From NCBI GenBank assembly GCA_015680685.1, contig MNCI01025162.1:1-64000 (forward strand): DNA of 64,000 nt. Reading direction: 5' to 3'. The translations under genes were made by a program, and so were the position numbers. How positions within the stretch are numbered: the first letter of the stretch is position 1; the number at the start of each line of letters is the position of its first letter. This stretch comes from Gnetum montanum (lineage: Eukaryota; Streptophyta; Gnetopsida; Gnetales; Gnetaceae). This document shows, piece after piece, positions 9,991 to 20,462 of this stretch. The notes beneath the pieces were generated by a model. That model did not search any database. It worked only from the letters and a program-made list of their open reading frames with translations, and had not been told where the DNA came from.

Positions 9991-10060
9991 CTGCTTGGGC
10001 ATGAACGAAATTTGCAGCAGCCAAAAACAAAACGAACATGATTTGCTGCCTCTCCTTCAT
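9991..10060 (-). pseudogene. Copy 1 exon 1: start codon and signal peptide
   Basis: ATG at 10060, with an in-frame TAG 12 bases upstream, opens a 70-base exon coding MKERQQIMFVLFLAAA then NFVHAQA. This is a charged start followed by a hydrophobic core and an AxA-like cleavage region, typical of a secretory signal peptide. The exon ends GCCCAAGCAG before a GT donor at 9990-9989. Joined over a 90-base intron (9901-9990) to AG|GGTTATTG it reads AQAG-LLNIACG, the usual junction in malectin receptor kinases. A shorter intron ending at 9952 is possible but breaks this conserved junction. Confidence 0.85.
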
Positions 10061-10689
10061 TTCAAAGTTCTAGCTGGATTTGTATTTGGCACCCATGAAG
10101 CTGGTTTCTAACTTTTTGTACGTGCAAGTGGGGAGAACAACTTGGGAAACTGAAGTTTGTAGGATCTTTCTTGGTCCTCCTCCTAGGTGAAAAGGGAAAA
10201 CCACTACCCATTTTCTAAGTAAAGAGTCATAACCATCTGCGCTCGATTCCAACGTGAAAAAAGTGAAGCTAGGGCCACATGCGTTCTTACCTGTGGAAGA
10301 TGAACATTCTTCTGCAGTCATGATGCTAGGCCACATGATGGATTTTCTTGACCGCAGAGATGGAATTTCAACATTCTGTAGATTGGACGTATACATCATA
10401 GTGCACAAAATTTTGATACTACGAGTGTACAGGGTAATTTGATACACTTTCTCAGGAAAAAATTCACTGTATACTACCGTTTGAGAGGACATATATGGTT
10501 AATTAACCGCCAAATTCCAAGCTTCTTAAGTCTGCAGCATTGCACAGAGCCTCTGTGCCTCTGTTTTGACAAAAACCTTCACCCCATAAAAATTTTAGTG
10601 TTGCAGATTAATATTAGCGCGGACTTTTGGGTGAATTGCAATTGTCAGAGAAAGTATTTAAATATTAAAATTTTCTTGCTACAGAAGTG
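10061..10689. other. 5' flank of copy 1
   Basis: Upstream region of copy 1. About 10100-10180 aligns with about 32670-32750 upstream of copy 2 (shared ggagaacaact and gatcttt-like words), so this is the original 5' leader or promoter. A 140-codon minus-strand frame (10070-10492) ends in TAG just before the kinase ATG; it matches no family I recognise and may be chance. No clear TATA box could be fixed. Confidence 0.5.
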
Positions 10690-11080
10690 ATCAGGCACCA
10701 AAATGGATCCTTCTTGTGGGCCTGGAATCATTTTTGGTGGTTTCTGTTACACGTTTTCTTCGGTTTGCGCTGGAGATCAGTTTTCAAATCAACCGAAAGT
10801 GGAGCGAGTGCTAATACAAAGCAGTATGTTCTAACTTCCACAAAGACAAGTGGAAATAACACTTGCTGCAGTTGCAAGCACTTTATCCAACCCTACCTAT
10901 AACAGAGTACAGGGTACCATGGAAATAAACCAATAATCTTCTGAGCCCTTTACGCCTGAACCATTTTGCACATGAAAGCTCGTGCTGCAGCACAATTCTC
11001 ATTCTCATTTTCATCCTTCTTCTAAATGGAATCATGTACTTTTCATGCGTAGGGATGATGTAATTTTGGTCGAGAGGTTA
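10690..11080 (+). repeat. Duplicated block A
   Basis: About 390 bases clearly similar to 15850-16265. Shared landmarks: aagtatgttttaacttc (here agtatgttctaacttcc), tgcaagcactttatccaaccc, accatggaaataaa, tcatgtacttttcat. No lasting frame on either strand, so not an obvious gene. It is either a dispersed repeat or a segment copied locally. Confidence 0.75.
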
Positions 11081-12004
11081 TCATGGGTAAAGCTAAATAA
11101 TTTTGGTCCACAAGCCAACTGCCAATCATAACTCAGTAACTTTAAATAAGATGAGTCAGTCCATACCGTTTAGAAGAAGCTTACCAGCAACAACCTAAAA
11201 TAATATTGAAAGCCTATAAATAAAGTTAAATAATATTCCATTCATAATGCTAGCACAAGCTGGTTAAATAATATTCCATTCATAATGCTAGCACAAGCTG
11301 CTTCTTAGTATTGCAATACATAAGGAATAAAATTTAGAAAGGCAAGAGGAGTCTCCATGGAAAACCATAATCATAAAGCTAAAACAATTCTCATGGATTG
11401 TTATTTTCTAAAGCTGCAAATTGTGACATTGCTAAAATAATTATTCAACTTTTTACAGGAAATGCCATGCCTGGAATGCTACCTCCATGAAGTAGAGCTA
11501 ACCACTGAATGTGTCTGCAACATCTGCAATTTCTGTCGTTGACTTAAAAAGTTAGTTATTGATCATGGACCAGACTGGTTTTCATCAGACTGGTTTTCAT
11601 CAGTTGAAATAACAAATCTGAAAATCAGATCAAACAGTTTAGAATTCCTTGAGATAGACCAAGGATGGGTATACCAAATTCCTCAGATCATCATGATTGA
11701 TTGTCCTCAGTTGGTTTCTCTGAAACTGATAGGCACAGTCACCCAATAATATCCCCAAGGCTCCATCCAAGCTCTCAGGTGCAATTTCCTGACAACAACC
11801 ACAAACAATGCACAGTTCTGAGTAAAACATCTGTCACATTTGAAAACGGTTTTGATTAAGGAGCTCCTGGTAGTTCTCCACAGGACACAAAATTCTTGTA
11901 GAGGTATTGCAATGCTCTCCCATCTTGGATCAGCTACACTATTATGATGTTGTAATTGATGAAACCTTTCCAAGATCTAAGACAACACCTATCTTGCAAT
12001 GTGG
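11081..12004. other. Unassigned interval with 38-base tandem repeat
   Basis: Contains an exact 38-base tandem duplication (11225-11262 and 11263-11300) and a 12-base one near 11580-11605. Overlapping minus-strand frames at 11639-11973 (63 and 88 codons) are rich in Cys and Trp but match no family I recognise. Nothing else is seen. Confidence 0.5.
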
Positions 12005-12838
12005 TGAGGATCAGGCCCCAACATCCCCATATTGAACCCAAATCTGACAAAATTCTCATAAGAATACATAATAGAAAACATGAAAAGAAACATAGCTCTT
12101 TATTCTTGCTTAAGAACATGAAAATTCATACAAATGTTGGAAGCAAACATCCCAAGGACAAACAATACTTAAGGTCCTCACAATCACACTCCTCTTATAC
12201 AAGATATAAGCCAAACAACAATGGTTGTTATCGCTCTCTCATATAAAATTGCCCGTGATAGTTACAACAATAATAGAGTGGTCACAAAGAGCTCACACTC
12301 TCTCTCCAAAGATATTCTATTGAGGCTCTCTAGCCTCCTCCCTTGATACTAACCTTCTTTCTTCCTTTTAGCCTAATTAGCCTACCCCAAACATAGGGCC
12401 TTGATGCCTTTTATAGCCTTCCAAGTCTCCCTTCATCTTTTCTCTAAATTAGAATTAAATTTGAAGTTTGTTGGAATCCATATGAGATGTCTTGGAGAAG
12501 TAGGAGACATCTTTCTTGAAACAAACACATCTCAGATGAGACATCTTGTAGTTGGAGGAGACATCTTGAAAACAAAGGAGATGTCTCAAGCTAGGAAAGA
12601 CATCTTGAGCATGGAGAAGATGTCTTGCTATTAGAGGAGATGTCTCTCCTAAGAGGCCAAAATTTCAAGATGCTTGTTTTGAGGTCTAGACCTTCAGATA
12701 CCTCCAAACAAATCCCCATTGATCTTAGAACCCCCTAAACTCATCAAAATGAATCTAAAACACTTCTAAACATGCCAAAACTCTAAGCAAAGATTCCATC
12801 ATTAGACAAATGGTACATTAGCTTGTTTGATGTCAACA
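12005..12838 (-). repeat. 3' LTR of the pol-less element
   Basis: Aligned with 14971-15819 over its whole length (caagcaaacatcccaagg-type block near 12147, a clustered ggagatgtct / gagacatctt region near 12480-12650). On the minus strand it begins TGTTGACATC and ends in CA. Confidence 0.88.
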
Positions 12839-13449
12839 TCGACACCCTCCTTAAAAAAACTCTTGATTTCCACACACAAAGCCTTTACACTTGGGATAGT
12901 TGTTTCCTCCTCACATAGGCCACAATTCACATACAAACCAAAGCATAACATATATGGAATGGTTAGATCTTACAACATTTTTTCTCTACCATCCAAAACT
13001 TATTTCACAAACACACATAAACACACAATATAATGTATGCATGACACACATAAAACACATATACACACATTAGCATAATTTTTTTGCATAAATCACAGTG
13101 GATAATTACATGAAGAAGATTGGATCTAGTCTTTACCCCCACCATGCTTCCATCTTGAGAGCATCAAATCTCATGTGTTTCTCCCATGACCTACAATAAA
13201 AGAAGAGTAAGAAAATTCAAAAAGGTTAGGTTTTCCCAAATCAACTTCTTTTCTTCCATTCTTTTTCCTTTTCTTCATCTTCTTCTTCTTAGTATTTGGA
13301 AGATTACCACTTAACTTCCTTTGACCATAAACATCACAATGTAGATTGTTTTCATGGTACTCATCCATTAGACAACCAAGATAATCAAGGATGACAACAC
13401 ATTTGACAAAATCATCCTTGCTTTAATCAATAGCAAACATCTTCAAATT

Positions 13450-14042
13450 CTACAAAATTAAATAATTACCAATGCCTTCACCAACATCAATAATGACCTT
13501 TCTACTATGACTATCACTATAGCCATCATCATCAAACAAATTACCATTATTAATCTTCCTCTCACTAATAATGACATAAAAAGTCACATTGCCCTCATCA
13601 TTCACAACTTGACTCATAATTTCATCATAATCCTTACAATGATCATGATACACATCATTACAATCGAACAAACCACTATCAAGCTCAAGTGAAAGACTAG
13701 CAACCCTCATATTAGCTTCAATGTGAAAGACATTATTATGATCAACAATGTAAAGCTCACACTTACTTACATGTTCATTGCTTCTTCCATCCATCCTTGG
13801 TTCAACTTGATCTTCAACATGTGGCTGTTCAACATCTTCAAAGATTGAAGGTTCAAGATCCCAAATAGAAGTCTGAAAATCAAATGGTTTCTCCCCTTCA
13901 AAGGAATCATCATTAGCCTCTTCATTCCACTTTGGACATTCCAACTTAAAAGTAAACTCTCCTCCATGGTTTTAAGATCAAATTCATCAAAAATCACATC
14001 AAAAGTAACTATTCTTTCACATACCTTGGCTAGAAGACTCAT
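13450..14042 (-). pseudogene. Acidic ORF inside the pol-less element
   Basis: Two overlapping minus-strand frames (13767-14042 and 13450-13944). The longer encodes 164 residues rich in Asp and Glu (for example FEDVEQPHVEDQVEP and LFDCNDVYHDHCKDYDE), followed downstream at 13171-13368 by a strongly basic Lys/Arg stretch. No zinc knuckle or protease motif is visible. It may be the residue of a gag-like protein; I do not recognise a family. Confidence 0.55.
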
Positions 14043-14951
14043 TGATATCCTATGAGATAGTCATAAGCTTGCTTAGAATCTCCTTTTCCTTGCCACAAGG
14101 TATAGAACAATTGCAAAAAAAATGAGTATCATACTTTCTAGTGACGCCCTTGATCCTTCTTGAAGAAGTTCCTTTTTCTTGGCCTCTCTTTTGGCATTGA
14201 TCCTTCATCTTTCATGACTCATGAGGTAGGAACTCTCCTTGATGAGTAGCATATACCATCTTAAACTCTGAAGATCTCTTGGTCCCTTTGATGAAGCCCT
14301 TGGTTTCCTTCCTTGAAACCTTTAAGTATTGAACACTTCCTTGCCTAATAAGAGATGCTTAACAACTTCTCTTGTCATTGATCTCTACTTCATAGACCAT
14401 TCATCTTCTTTTCTTCCTTAATGGCTAGAAGATAACCTCTTAATTATTTTTAAAAGATTTAACATATTAGCCTTCATTTCCTCCACATCTTTCCTAAGCT
14501 TCTTTACACTAACAGACTTAGATGTCATACTTGGAATTACAATACAATCCCCAAGTAACAAAAAAATTACACTTTTCATAGCTCTTCTTTAAGCTATGAG
14601 CATAAATCACAAATACCCAAAACTCCTTTTCAAGTTATGAGCACCAAACATAAACATCCAAAACTAATTTTGGAGTATCCAAATATATTCAGCTCAAGAA
14701 ATGAAAACCAAAAATGCAATTCTTACAAACCATAGTATTCAAAGCTAATGGGTATCTCAAATACTAATAATCTCTTATATCCAATATAATTGATCATCCA
14801 AATAGGCCATAAGGAGTTTCATCAAATCCTCATTGAGTATGAAAGTTATACCAATTCAAGCTGTAAACCAAAATGGCACTGGAGATGAGTGAACTCCTTG
14901 TGTGGTGATGTAGAGAACTCTCCAACTTGAGTAAATTGTCTTCAAATCCTT
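14043..14951 (-). other. Leader of the pol-less element
   Basis: Between the PBS and the acidic ORF. Mostly A/T-rich untranslated sequence. A short frame near 14400-14540 reads MTSKSVSVKKLRKDVEEM on the minus strand, with heptad-like spacing, then stops. It could be the start of a gag-like coiled coil. Confidence 0.4.
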
Positions 14952-14970
14952 CACTCTGACACCAATCTAG

Positions 14971-15819
14971 TGAGGACCATACCCAACATTCCCAAATTGA
15001 AGGAAAATCCTATAAAATTTTCACAAGAACACATAATAGAAAATAGGAAAAGAAACAAAGCTCTTTATTCTTGCTTAAAAACATGTAGATTCATACAAAT
15101 AATAGAAGCAAACATCCCAAGGACACAAAACACTCAAGATCCTTACAATCACACTCCTCTCATATAAGACATAAGACAAACAACAATAGTTCTCATCACT
15201 CCCTCACACACACACAATTACCCATGATGACTACAACAAGAATAGATTGCTCAAGAAGAGCTTACACTCTCCCTTCCAAGATACTCTATTGAGGCTCTCT
15301 AGCCTCCTTTGAGGCTAACCTTCTTTCTTCTTTTTATCCTAATTAGCTTTATTTTCTTGATCAGCCTACCCCAAACTTAGGCCCTTGATGCCTTTTATAG
15401 ACTTCCAAGTATCCCTTCATCTTTCCTCTAAATTAAAATTAAATTTGAAGTTGGAATATTTACAAGATGTCTTGAAGAAGCAAGAGATGTCTTTTTTGAA
15501 ACAAACACATCTTAGATGAGTTGTCTTGCAACTAGAGAAGACATCTTGAAAATAGAGGAGACATCTTGAGCTAGGGGAGACATCTTGAGCATGGAGAAGA
15601 TATCCTATTGTCAAAGGAGACTTCTCTCTTGATAAGCCAAAATTTCAAAATGCTTGTTTTGAGATCTAGAACCTTTCAACACCTCCAAACAAGTTCCCAT
15701 TGGCTCTGAAACCCCTTAAACTCATCAAAATGAGTCTAAAACACTACCAACCATGCCAAAATGCAAAGGAAAGATCTCATCATTAGAGAGAAGGTACATT
15801 GGCCTATTTGATGTTTACA
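14971..15819 (-). repeat. 5' LTR of the pol-less element
   Basis: Partner of 12005-12838. The PBS is adjacent at its left edge, which fixes this copy as the 5' LTR on the minus strand. It contains repeated agatgtctt / agacatctt words (15460-15620), present in both LTRs, that can pair as small inverted repeats. Confidence 0.88.
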
Positions 15820-15849
15820 TCAGAATGCTTCATCAACCACCTCCAAATT

Positions 15850-16265
15850 ATCATGCACTATTATCTATGTAACATCAACTTTCTTCTGGAATGGATCTCA
15901 TTTTTAATGGATTCTACTGCAAGTTTTCATAGGTTTGTGCTAGAGATAAGTTTGTTGTTCCACTAGGGGCTAAGCAAGTGCCATTGCAAAGAAGTATGTT
16001 TTAACTTCAGTAAAGATGGTGAGGACAAGTATAAAGAAGACTTGTTGCAATTGCAAACATTGTATCCAACCCTCACTATAATAGAGCATGTTTTACCATG
16101 GAAACAAAAGCAATAATTTTCTAAGCCCTCCACAGCTGAATCATTTTTTGCACGAAGGTTCTTGTTGCTACATAATTCTTAGTCTGTTCTTTATTTAATT
16201 GAGTTATGTACTTTTCATAAGTAAGATTTATGTAACTCCTGTCCTTTTATGAGGATAGTTTCATA
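15850..16265 (+). repeat. Duplicated block B
   Basis: Second copy of the block at 10690-11080, same orientation, lying just outside the right LTR of the pol-less element. It is more A/T-rich than block A and carries an extra ~10-base insertion (gtataaagaag). Confidence 0.75.
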
Positions 16266-16619
16266 GTTTTTATTATATTTTACCTCTTAAAAAATTATTA
16301 TTGCAAATGGAAATGCTTAATTAATTTCTTGTGAGACCATAATGGGTCTATAGGACAAAAAAAATTTACTACAAGGCTATTATATGGCGATGATGAACTT
16401 TTCATCAATAAAATGATCCAAAATTAACACAACCATCTCAAATAAATATGGAAAATTTGTTATGTGAATGCTATATTTAAGTCTAAGAGCATTAAATAAA
16501 GGACAACCAAGATTGTAGGATTATTTTTACAAACCTTACAATGCATCATAAAAACCTAGCAGGACGTTTCAAATCTCTATATGCTTTCAAAAATAAGTAC
16601 AAGGATTTAGGCCTTTAGG
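16266..16619. other. Unassigned A/T-rich sequence
   Basis: No frame, repeat or motif that I can support. Confidence 0.4.
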
Positions 16620-16905
16620 CTTGAAAGGTCAGAAAACAAAGTTTTCAAACTATCATCTATCCTACCATATTATATGGATGTGTTGTTTGAGGACTTGGAC
16701 TCGGTGCTACACTTTGGAAAGATATTGAAAGTGCAAAAAAAATTTCTTCTCAATATGTTAAAGGTGAAGATGCAAACACCTTACTCAATGTTATTATGTG
16801 AAGGTGATTTATTATCTTTAGAAGTAGAAGCCTTGTGTTGCATATATCTAGATAAGATAAATTCTCTAAAATAGTTCATGAGGACTCATGAGACTGTGGT
16901 TGGTA
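16620..16905 (+). mobile_element. LINE ORF2 3' fragment
   Basis: The frame reads ILPYYMDVLFEDLDSVLHFGK then QKKFLLNMLKVKMQTPYSM and EVEALCC. This resembles the region after RT in plant L1-type LINEs (consensus LLYG-E-W, IQK-FL, K-TPY--ML-E-G, P-E--AL). A related fragment lies at 24460-24790. Only ~280 bases remain and the ends are ragged. Confidence 0.55.
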
Positions 16906-18539
16906 TTTTAATATTATTATTTATTTTTTAAGATCCTAGACTGCTTACAGCCCCTGATCCACCCCTCTCATTACTTTACTCCAATTGGAATAGCTTATAT
17001 TACTTGGCCTCAGATGGGTTATTTTGCTTCTTCTCCTTATCCTCCAAATCTTAGACTTAAATAAATAGAGTCAAAATACACTATATGACTGTATTTGTTA
17101 TTTGACTATCTAGGGGCAAGAGAGATTTCAAAACTTGCATTATGAATAAAATATAAGAATAGCTTCCAATGTAGCAATTTTTGCTTACATGCAAGTTTTT
17201 TTTCTTTGGTGATTTCTGTTACCTAATCATTATTTTGATTTACTTATGTTTTAGCTTCTCTACTAGTGAACTGGACTTCCAATGTAGTGATTTTGTAACA
17301 CATCTCCTCCACATGGAGTGGAAAATCTTTAATTTTTCCCATGACCTCATCATACATGACAACCTTCCTTAATATTTTTTTGTATTATGCTTTTTGAATG
17401 TGAATCATTTCAAGGTTTTGTCACTAAAATCCCATTTAGAAGTCCTAAAACCAAAGTGGATGTTTGTGTTTTTGCATAGGTCTAATCACTGAATGCCTTC
17501 TTTCAAATTCCAAATTTGTTTAGGATTTTGTTGCTTGTGCTAAATCCTATCTAGCTTGTACACTACTTCCATTACTTTGCCCTACTATGTCTACTATTGC
17601 TACTCTATCCTATGTTGTTTGCCTACCTTTCTTTGCCCCACTTGCAATACCAATTCCAATTGATAGTGAACCAAATGATATGGAAATAGATTCCATATAC
17701 TTAATTGGACTAAAAAGACCAACAATTTGCTCTTTAACTCTCTAAAAAGTCAACGAAAGATTCAACATTTTTATAAAACATAGAATTTTAGAATATTTTT
17801 TAAATTAAATATCAAAATCTAGTGTTTATTTATGAATGATCAACACTACATGTTTATGTATAAATGATCCCATATTTAGGGCACACTGCATCATTGAAGC
17901 ATTTGAATGTTGTATTTTTGTATCACATTAGTTAATTGCAAAGTGAAACTTTGATTATGAAGTGGCAAACCTAAAATTTAAATGAACACATATCACGATA
18001 TAAGATAAGGAATCAATGACTCATATGCATCATCCAAAAGAACAAAATTAGGTGTTTTATTTACATCAACAACACTAGAAGAAGGCATTAAAAATATCTA
18101 CTCCTTAGCTTGTAAATATGCATACAAGAATCAATAGAAATTTCTACATCAATAGAAGAAGCAAAAGTATGATCATTGATAAAAGAAGTTGGGGGGAATT
18201 TAGAATCCCTTGGAGAAGAATGATAATTTTGGGGAAACTAGATTCATTTGTGGAACTTGTGAGATTCATAAAAGTTCAAACACACACTTGCTGAAGAAAA
18301 CCCTCTATATTCACAAACTTCAAACACTTGGCTTGTAGAAAGAAAGCCTTGACATCCACAAAGTTTTAAACACATAGCTTACAGAACATAACTTTGGTCC
18401 CTTGTCTACCTTAAAACATCATGTATTGTATTACATTAATAAAAAAAATCATCACCAATAAGCAATATTCCATTGATACCTTCTATCATTTAATCCATAT
18501 CATGGAAAATTAGAAGAAACATCTATCCATTATTGTCTT
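16906..18539. other. Unassigned intergenic sequence
   Basis: 1.6 kb of A/T-rich sequence with short frames only (63 codons at 17181-17372, hydrophobic and unrecognised). A loosely repeated caaac-acttggct(t/g)gta phrase occurs at about 18275-18395. No gene or bounded element is seen. Confidence 0.4.
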
Positions 18540-18835
18540 TAATTTAAATATTCATCATCATTATCATCAAAACATTGTCCCAATAAAATGGGGTTAGCTA
18601 CTTGAGCTCTTTTAAGCCATTCACCCTTATGAAGAGCTATATCTTTGTTTATTTGGAATTTCTTCATATCATCTTTAATCTTTTATTCATATCTTTTTTT
18701 GTCTTCCTTTTGGTGGCTTTTTTAGATGAGTGATGTAACAATGTTTTTTTTAGGTCATTATTTGATCTTCTTTGCACATGCCTAAACCATGATTTAGATA
18801 TTATATTTCTAATTTTAGTTTGTGAAAAAAATTAG
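18540..18835 (-). mobile_element. RTE-type LINE 3' terminus
   Basis: Minus-strand frames join to KIRNIISKSWFRHVQRRS, KKATKRKTKKDMNKRL, IKDDMKKFQINKDIAL, EWLKRAQVANPILLGQ and CFDDND. This matches the C-terminal end of plant RTE-clade LINE RT proteins (RWFGHVQRR, RGRPKKT, KDM, W-R-IHVADP--GQGFDDD). The following GAT-rich tail is also typical. The rest of the element is absent, as expected for 5'-truncated LINE insertions. Confidence 0.75.
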
Positions 18836-19193
18836 TTGAAGATTGAGGTTGTCAAACCCAAAACTTTTTTAACCATAGTTGAAGAGAACATATAACCTGC
18901 TTGTCAAATAATAAGTTAATCACTTCAGCCATATGTCGTAAACCCACAATGAGAAAAGAAATGTTGTTTTTGTTTTTAAATCTCTGACAATGACCTTACC
19001 TATACGTGGACTTAGAAATTTGAAATTTCGTTTTCATCGTTATCCCCTGTTTTCTTTCCTTCTGTACAGAAATGAGTCCAGCATCAAGTTTGATCTAACT
19101 TTTCAGTGATTTCTACAAAAGCTTAAGTATGCAAGACTCTGTATCTTAGACGTGTAAGACCTCAGCTTTACAACTTACATGTAATGTTCTGCC
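18836..19193. other. 3' flank of copy 2
   Basis: Sequence between the RTE remnant and the stop codon of copy 2. No frame or repeat. A 3' untranslated region is expected here, but no clear polyadenylation signal could be picked. Confidence 0.4.
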
Positions 19194-19570
19194 TCACACA
19201 AGTTCAAATACAGATCCATATTCAACACAATTGTTCACTGAAGAAGAAGATTCAGGGCACTGGCTCAAGCTACAGAACCCAAAGTTAGCACTTCGGTTAA
19301 TGCTGAAATGCAGCGCAGAAGGAGCTGAGCTTGCAGAAATAACAATTTCAGACAACGCGTTTTCTGCCACAGCCAAAGCCTTGCTTAATATTTCCATGAC
19401 TTCTTTAATACCCGGCCTCAAATGTGCTTCCTATCTTACACATTTCAGGGCCAGCGGAGTCTCCATTGCTATAAAGTTTATGCTTGCAAATTTTCCTTTC
19501 AATTTACTGTCAATTATGGATGAAAGCTGCACATGCTCAGGGCCCTCTGTATCAAGACGTGATGTTACTT
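19194..19570 (-). pseudogene. Copy 2 last exon: kinase C-lobe and tail
   Basis: Reads EHVQLSSIIDSKLKGKFAS, LALKCVR-stop-EAHL, RPGIKEVMEILSKALAVA, then a Ser-rich tail ending in ELV and TGA at 19194-19196. RPGIKEV is subdomain XI with its conserved Arg. This uninterrupted exon shows where Copia entered copy 1. Confidence 0.85.
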
Positions 19571-19654
19571 GTTCAAGATACATAATAATGTCTTTTAAAT
19601 AATAATATCTAACAGTTTCAGGGCATGCTAATAATATTCAAATAATCTGTTTTT

Positions 19655-19876
19655 GGTGGATCTTAGTTAATACCCAATTGACGATATTAATTTGGTCTTC
19701 GCTTAAGCTGACGTCAATGGCTTGACTGACACAATTTACAGCAGCACCACTCCGAAGCTATATATATCACTTTTTNNCTGACGTCAATGGGTTGTCTGCC
19801 ACACACAATTTCCAGCAGCATCACTCCGAAGCTATATATATCACTTTTTTCAGTAAGCATGCGTGTCATGTAATAC
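19655..19876 (-). pseudogene. Copy 2 kinase exon: subdomain IX, with 70-base duplication
   Basis: The acceptor AG precedes 19876; the frame [17 protein letters not shown] then [18 protein letters not shown] is good subdomain IX-X sequence. A second copy of the SDIYSFG-to-DVS stretch follows (19708-19777 repeats 19778-19850), and the junction coincides with two ambiguous bases (19776-19777). Confidence 0.8.
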
Positions 19877-19939
19877 CTGCAAATATCATGTTCATTATTA
19901 TATGGTTTTCTCCATTTTGCGAAAGAAATGACTTTAGAT

Positions 19940-20190
19940 TACCGCAAATTATAGATTCGCTGTGTTGCATCTAGTATCCAGGGATAAGGCATAGTCTTTA
20001 CTGTAGGTGCAGGTATCCCAATGTCCCTTATAACAGTGGTTATTACGTGCCAAACACTCTCAACTTTTCCTCTGGCGACACCCAAATCCGAGAGATTTCC
20101 GTTGAGAGTTTTGTCAATCAAGACATTTGCACATTTCAAGTCTGCGGATTATCCTGGGTTCGCTTTCCAGCTGCAGATAGTCCAGAGGAT
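19940..20190 (-). pseudogene. Copy 2 kinase catalytic-loop exon, frameshifted
   Basis: Around 20145-20150 the sequence is ataatccgcagacttg, where copy 1 has ataatccacatagacttg. The two missing bases destroy the HRD frame just before KCANVLIDKTLNGNL and SDLGVARGKVESVW. DLG replaces DFG, as in copy 1. The activation segment then reads TTVIRDIGIPAP, off the usual GT-GYLDPEY by a further shift. Confidence 0.8.
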
Positions 20191-20328
20191 TTTTAAAAAT
20201 TAAAGGAAAAAGTCAGGGCATACTTCATTATTTGAATAAAAAGTTGAAACTTCAAACAGGGCTGTAGTTATGGAATTAACATAGTGAAAATTTGACACTA
20301 GAATGATCATGTTAAAAAAAAAACACGA

Positions 20329-20462
20329 AATACCATAAAGATGGTCCTTGAGGTATCCATTTGGCATGTATTTGAATATCAGCATGAGTTCACCAGAATC
20401 ATTGCAGTAGCCTAGGAGCTTTACTATATTCTCATGACTTAATCTGGACAAAAGTAGGATCT
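20329..20462 (-). pseudogene. Copy 2 kinase exon: helix alphaC to hinge
   Basis: Open frame LSRLSHENIVKLLGYCN then DSGELMLIFKYMPNGYL then KDHLYG, subdomains III-V of receptor kinases. No stop within the exon. Confidence 0.85.

Larger units (their letters stand above)
121..10060 (-). pseudogene. Malectin-like LRR receptor kinase, copy 1 (whole locus, broken)
   Basis: Read on the minus strand from ATG at 10060 to a TGA at 121-123. The exons give a signal peptide, a two-exon malectin-like ectodomain, short leucine-rich repeats, a membrane segment and a Ser/Thr kinase, the order of plant malectin-LRR receptor kinases (plasma-membrane receptors that sense extracellular cues). Exon order and splice sites match copy 2 at 19194-32625, so the two are paralogues. 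Damage seen: an in-frame stop in exon 3, a deleted glycine loop, an altered catalytic Lys, stops and frameshifts in several kinase exons, and a Copia element inside the last exon. It is a pseudogene; the family assignment is firm, the ligand and pathway unknown. Confidence 0.9.
12005..15819 (-). mobile_element. LTR retrotransposon lacking pol (non-autonomous)
   Basis: 3.8 kb element bounded by long LTRs (834 and 849 bases). Its orientation is minus, because the PBS (tggtgtcagagtg on the minus strand) lies just inside the right LTR at 14952-14964 and a purine tract (aaggagggtgtc on the minus strand) just inside the left LTR at about 12841-12852. The 2.1 kb interior has no RT, RNase H or integrase motif. 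It holds an acidic 164-codon frame and a basic stretch, so the element probably moved with enzymes from another element. Flanking bases (tgtgg and tcaga) do not match as a target duplication, so the exact ends may be off or eroded. Confidence 0.85.

Noticed and set aside
10070-10492. 140-codon minus-strand frame upstream of kinase copy 1 as a separate gene or uORF
   Set aside because: Ends four codons before the kinase ATG, no recognised family, and copy 2 upstream sequence does not keep the frame. More likely leader sequence.
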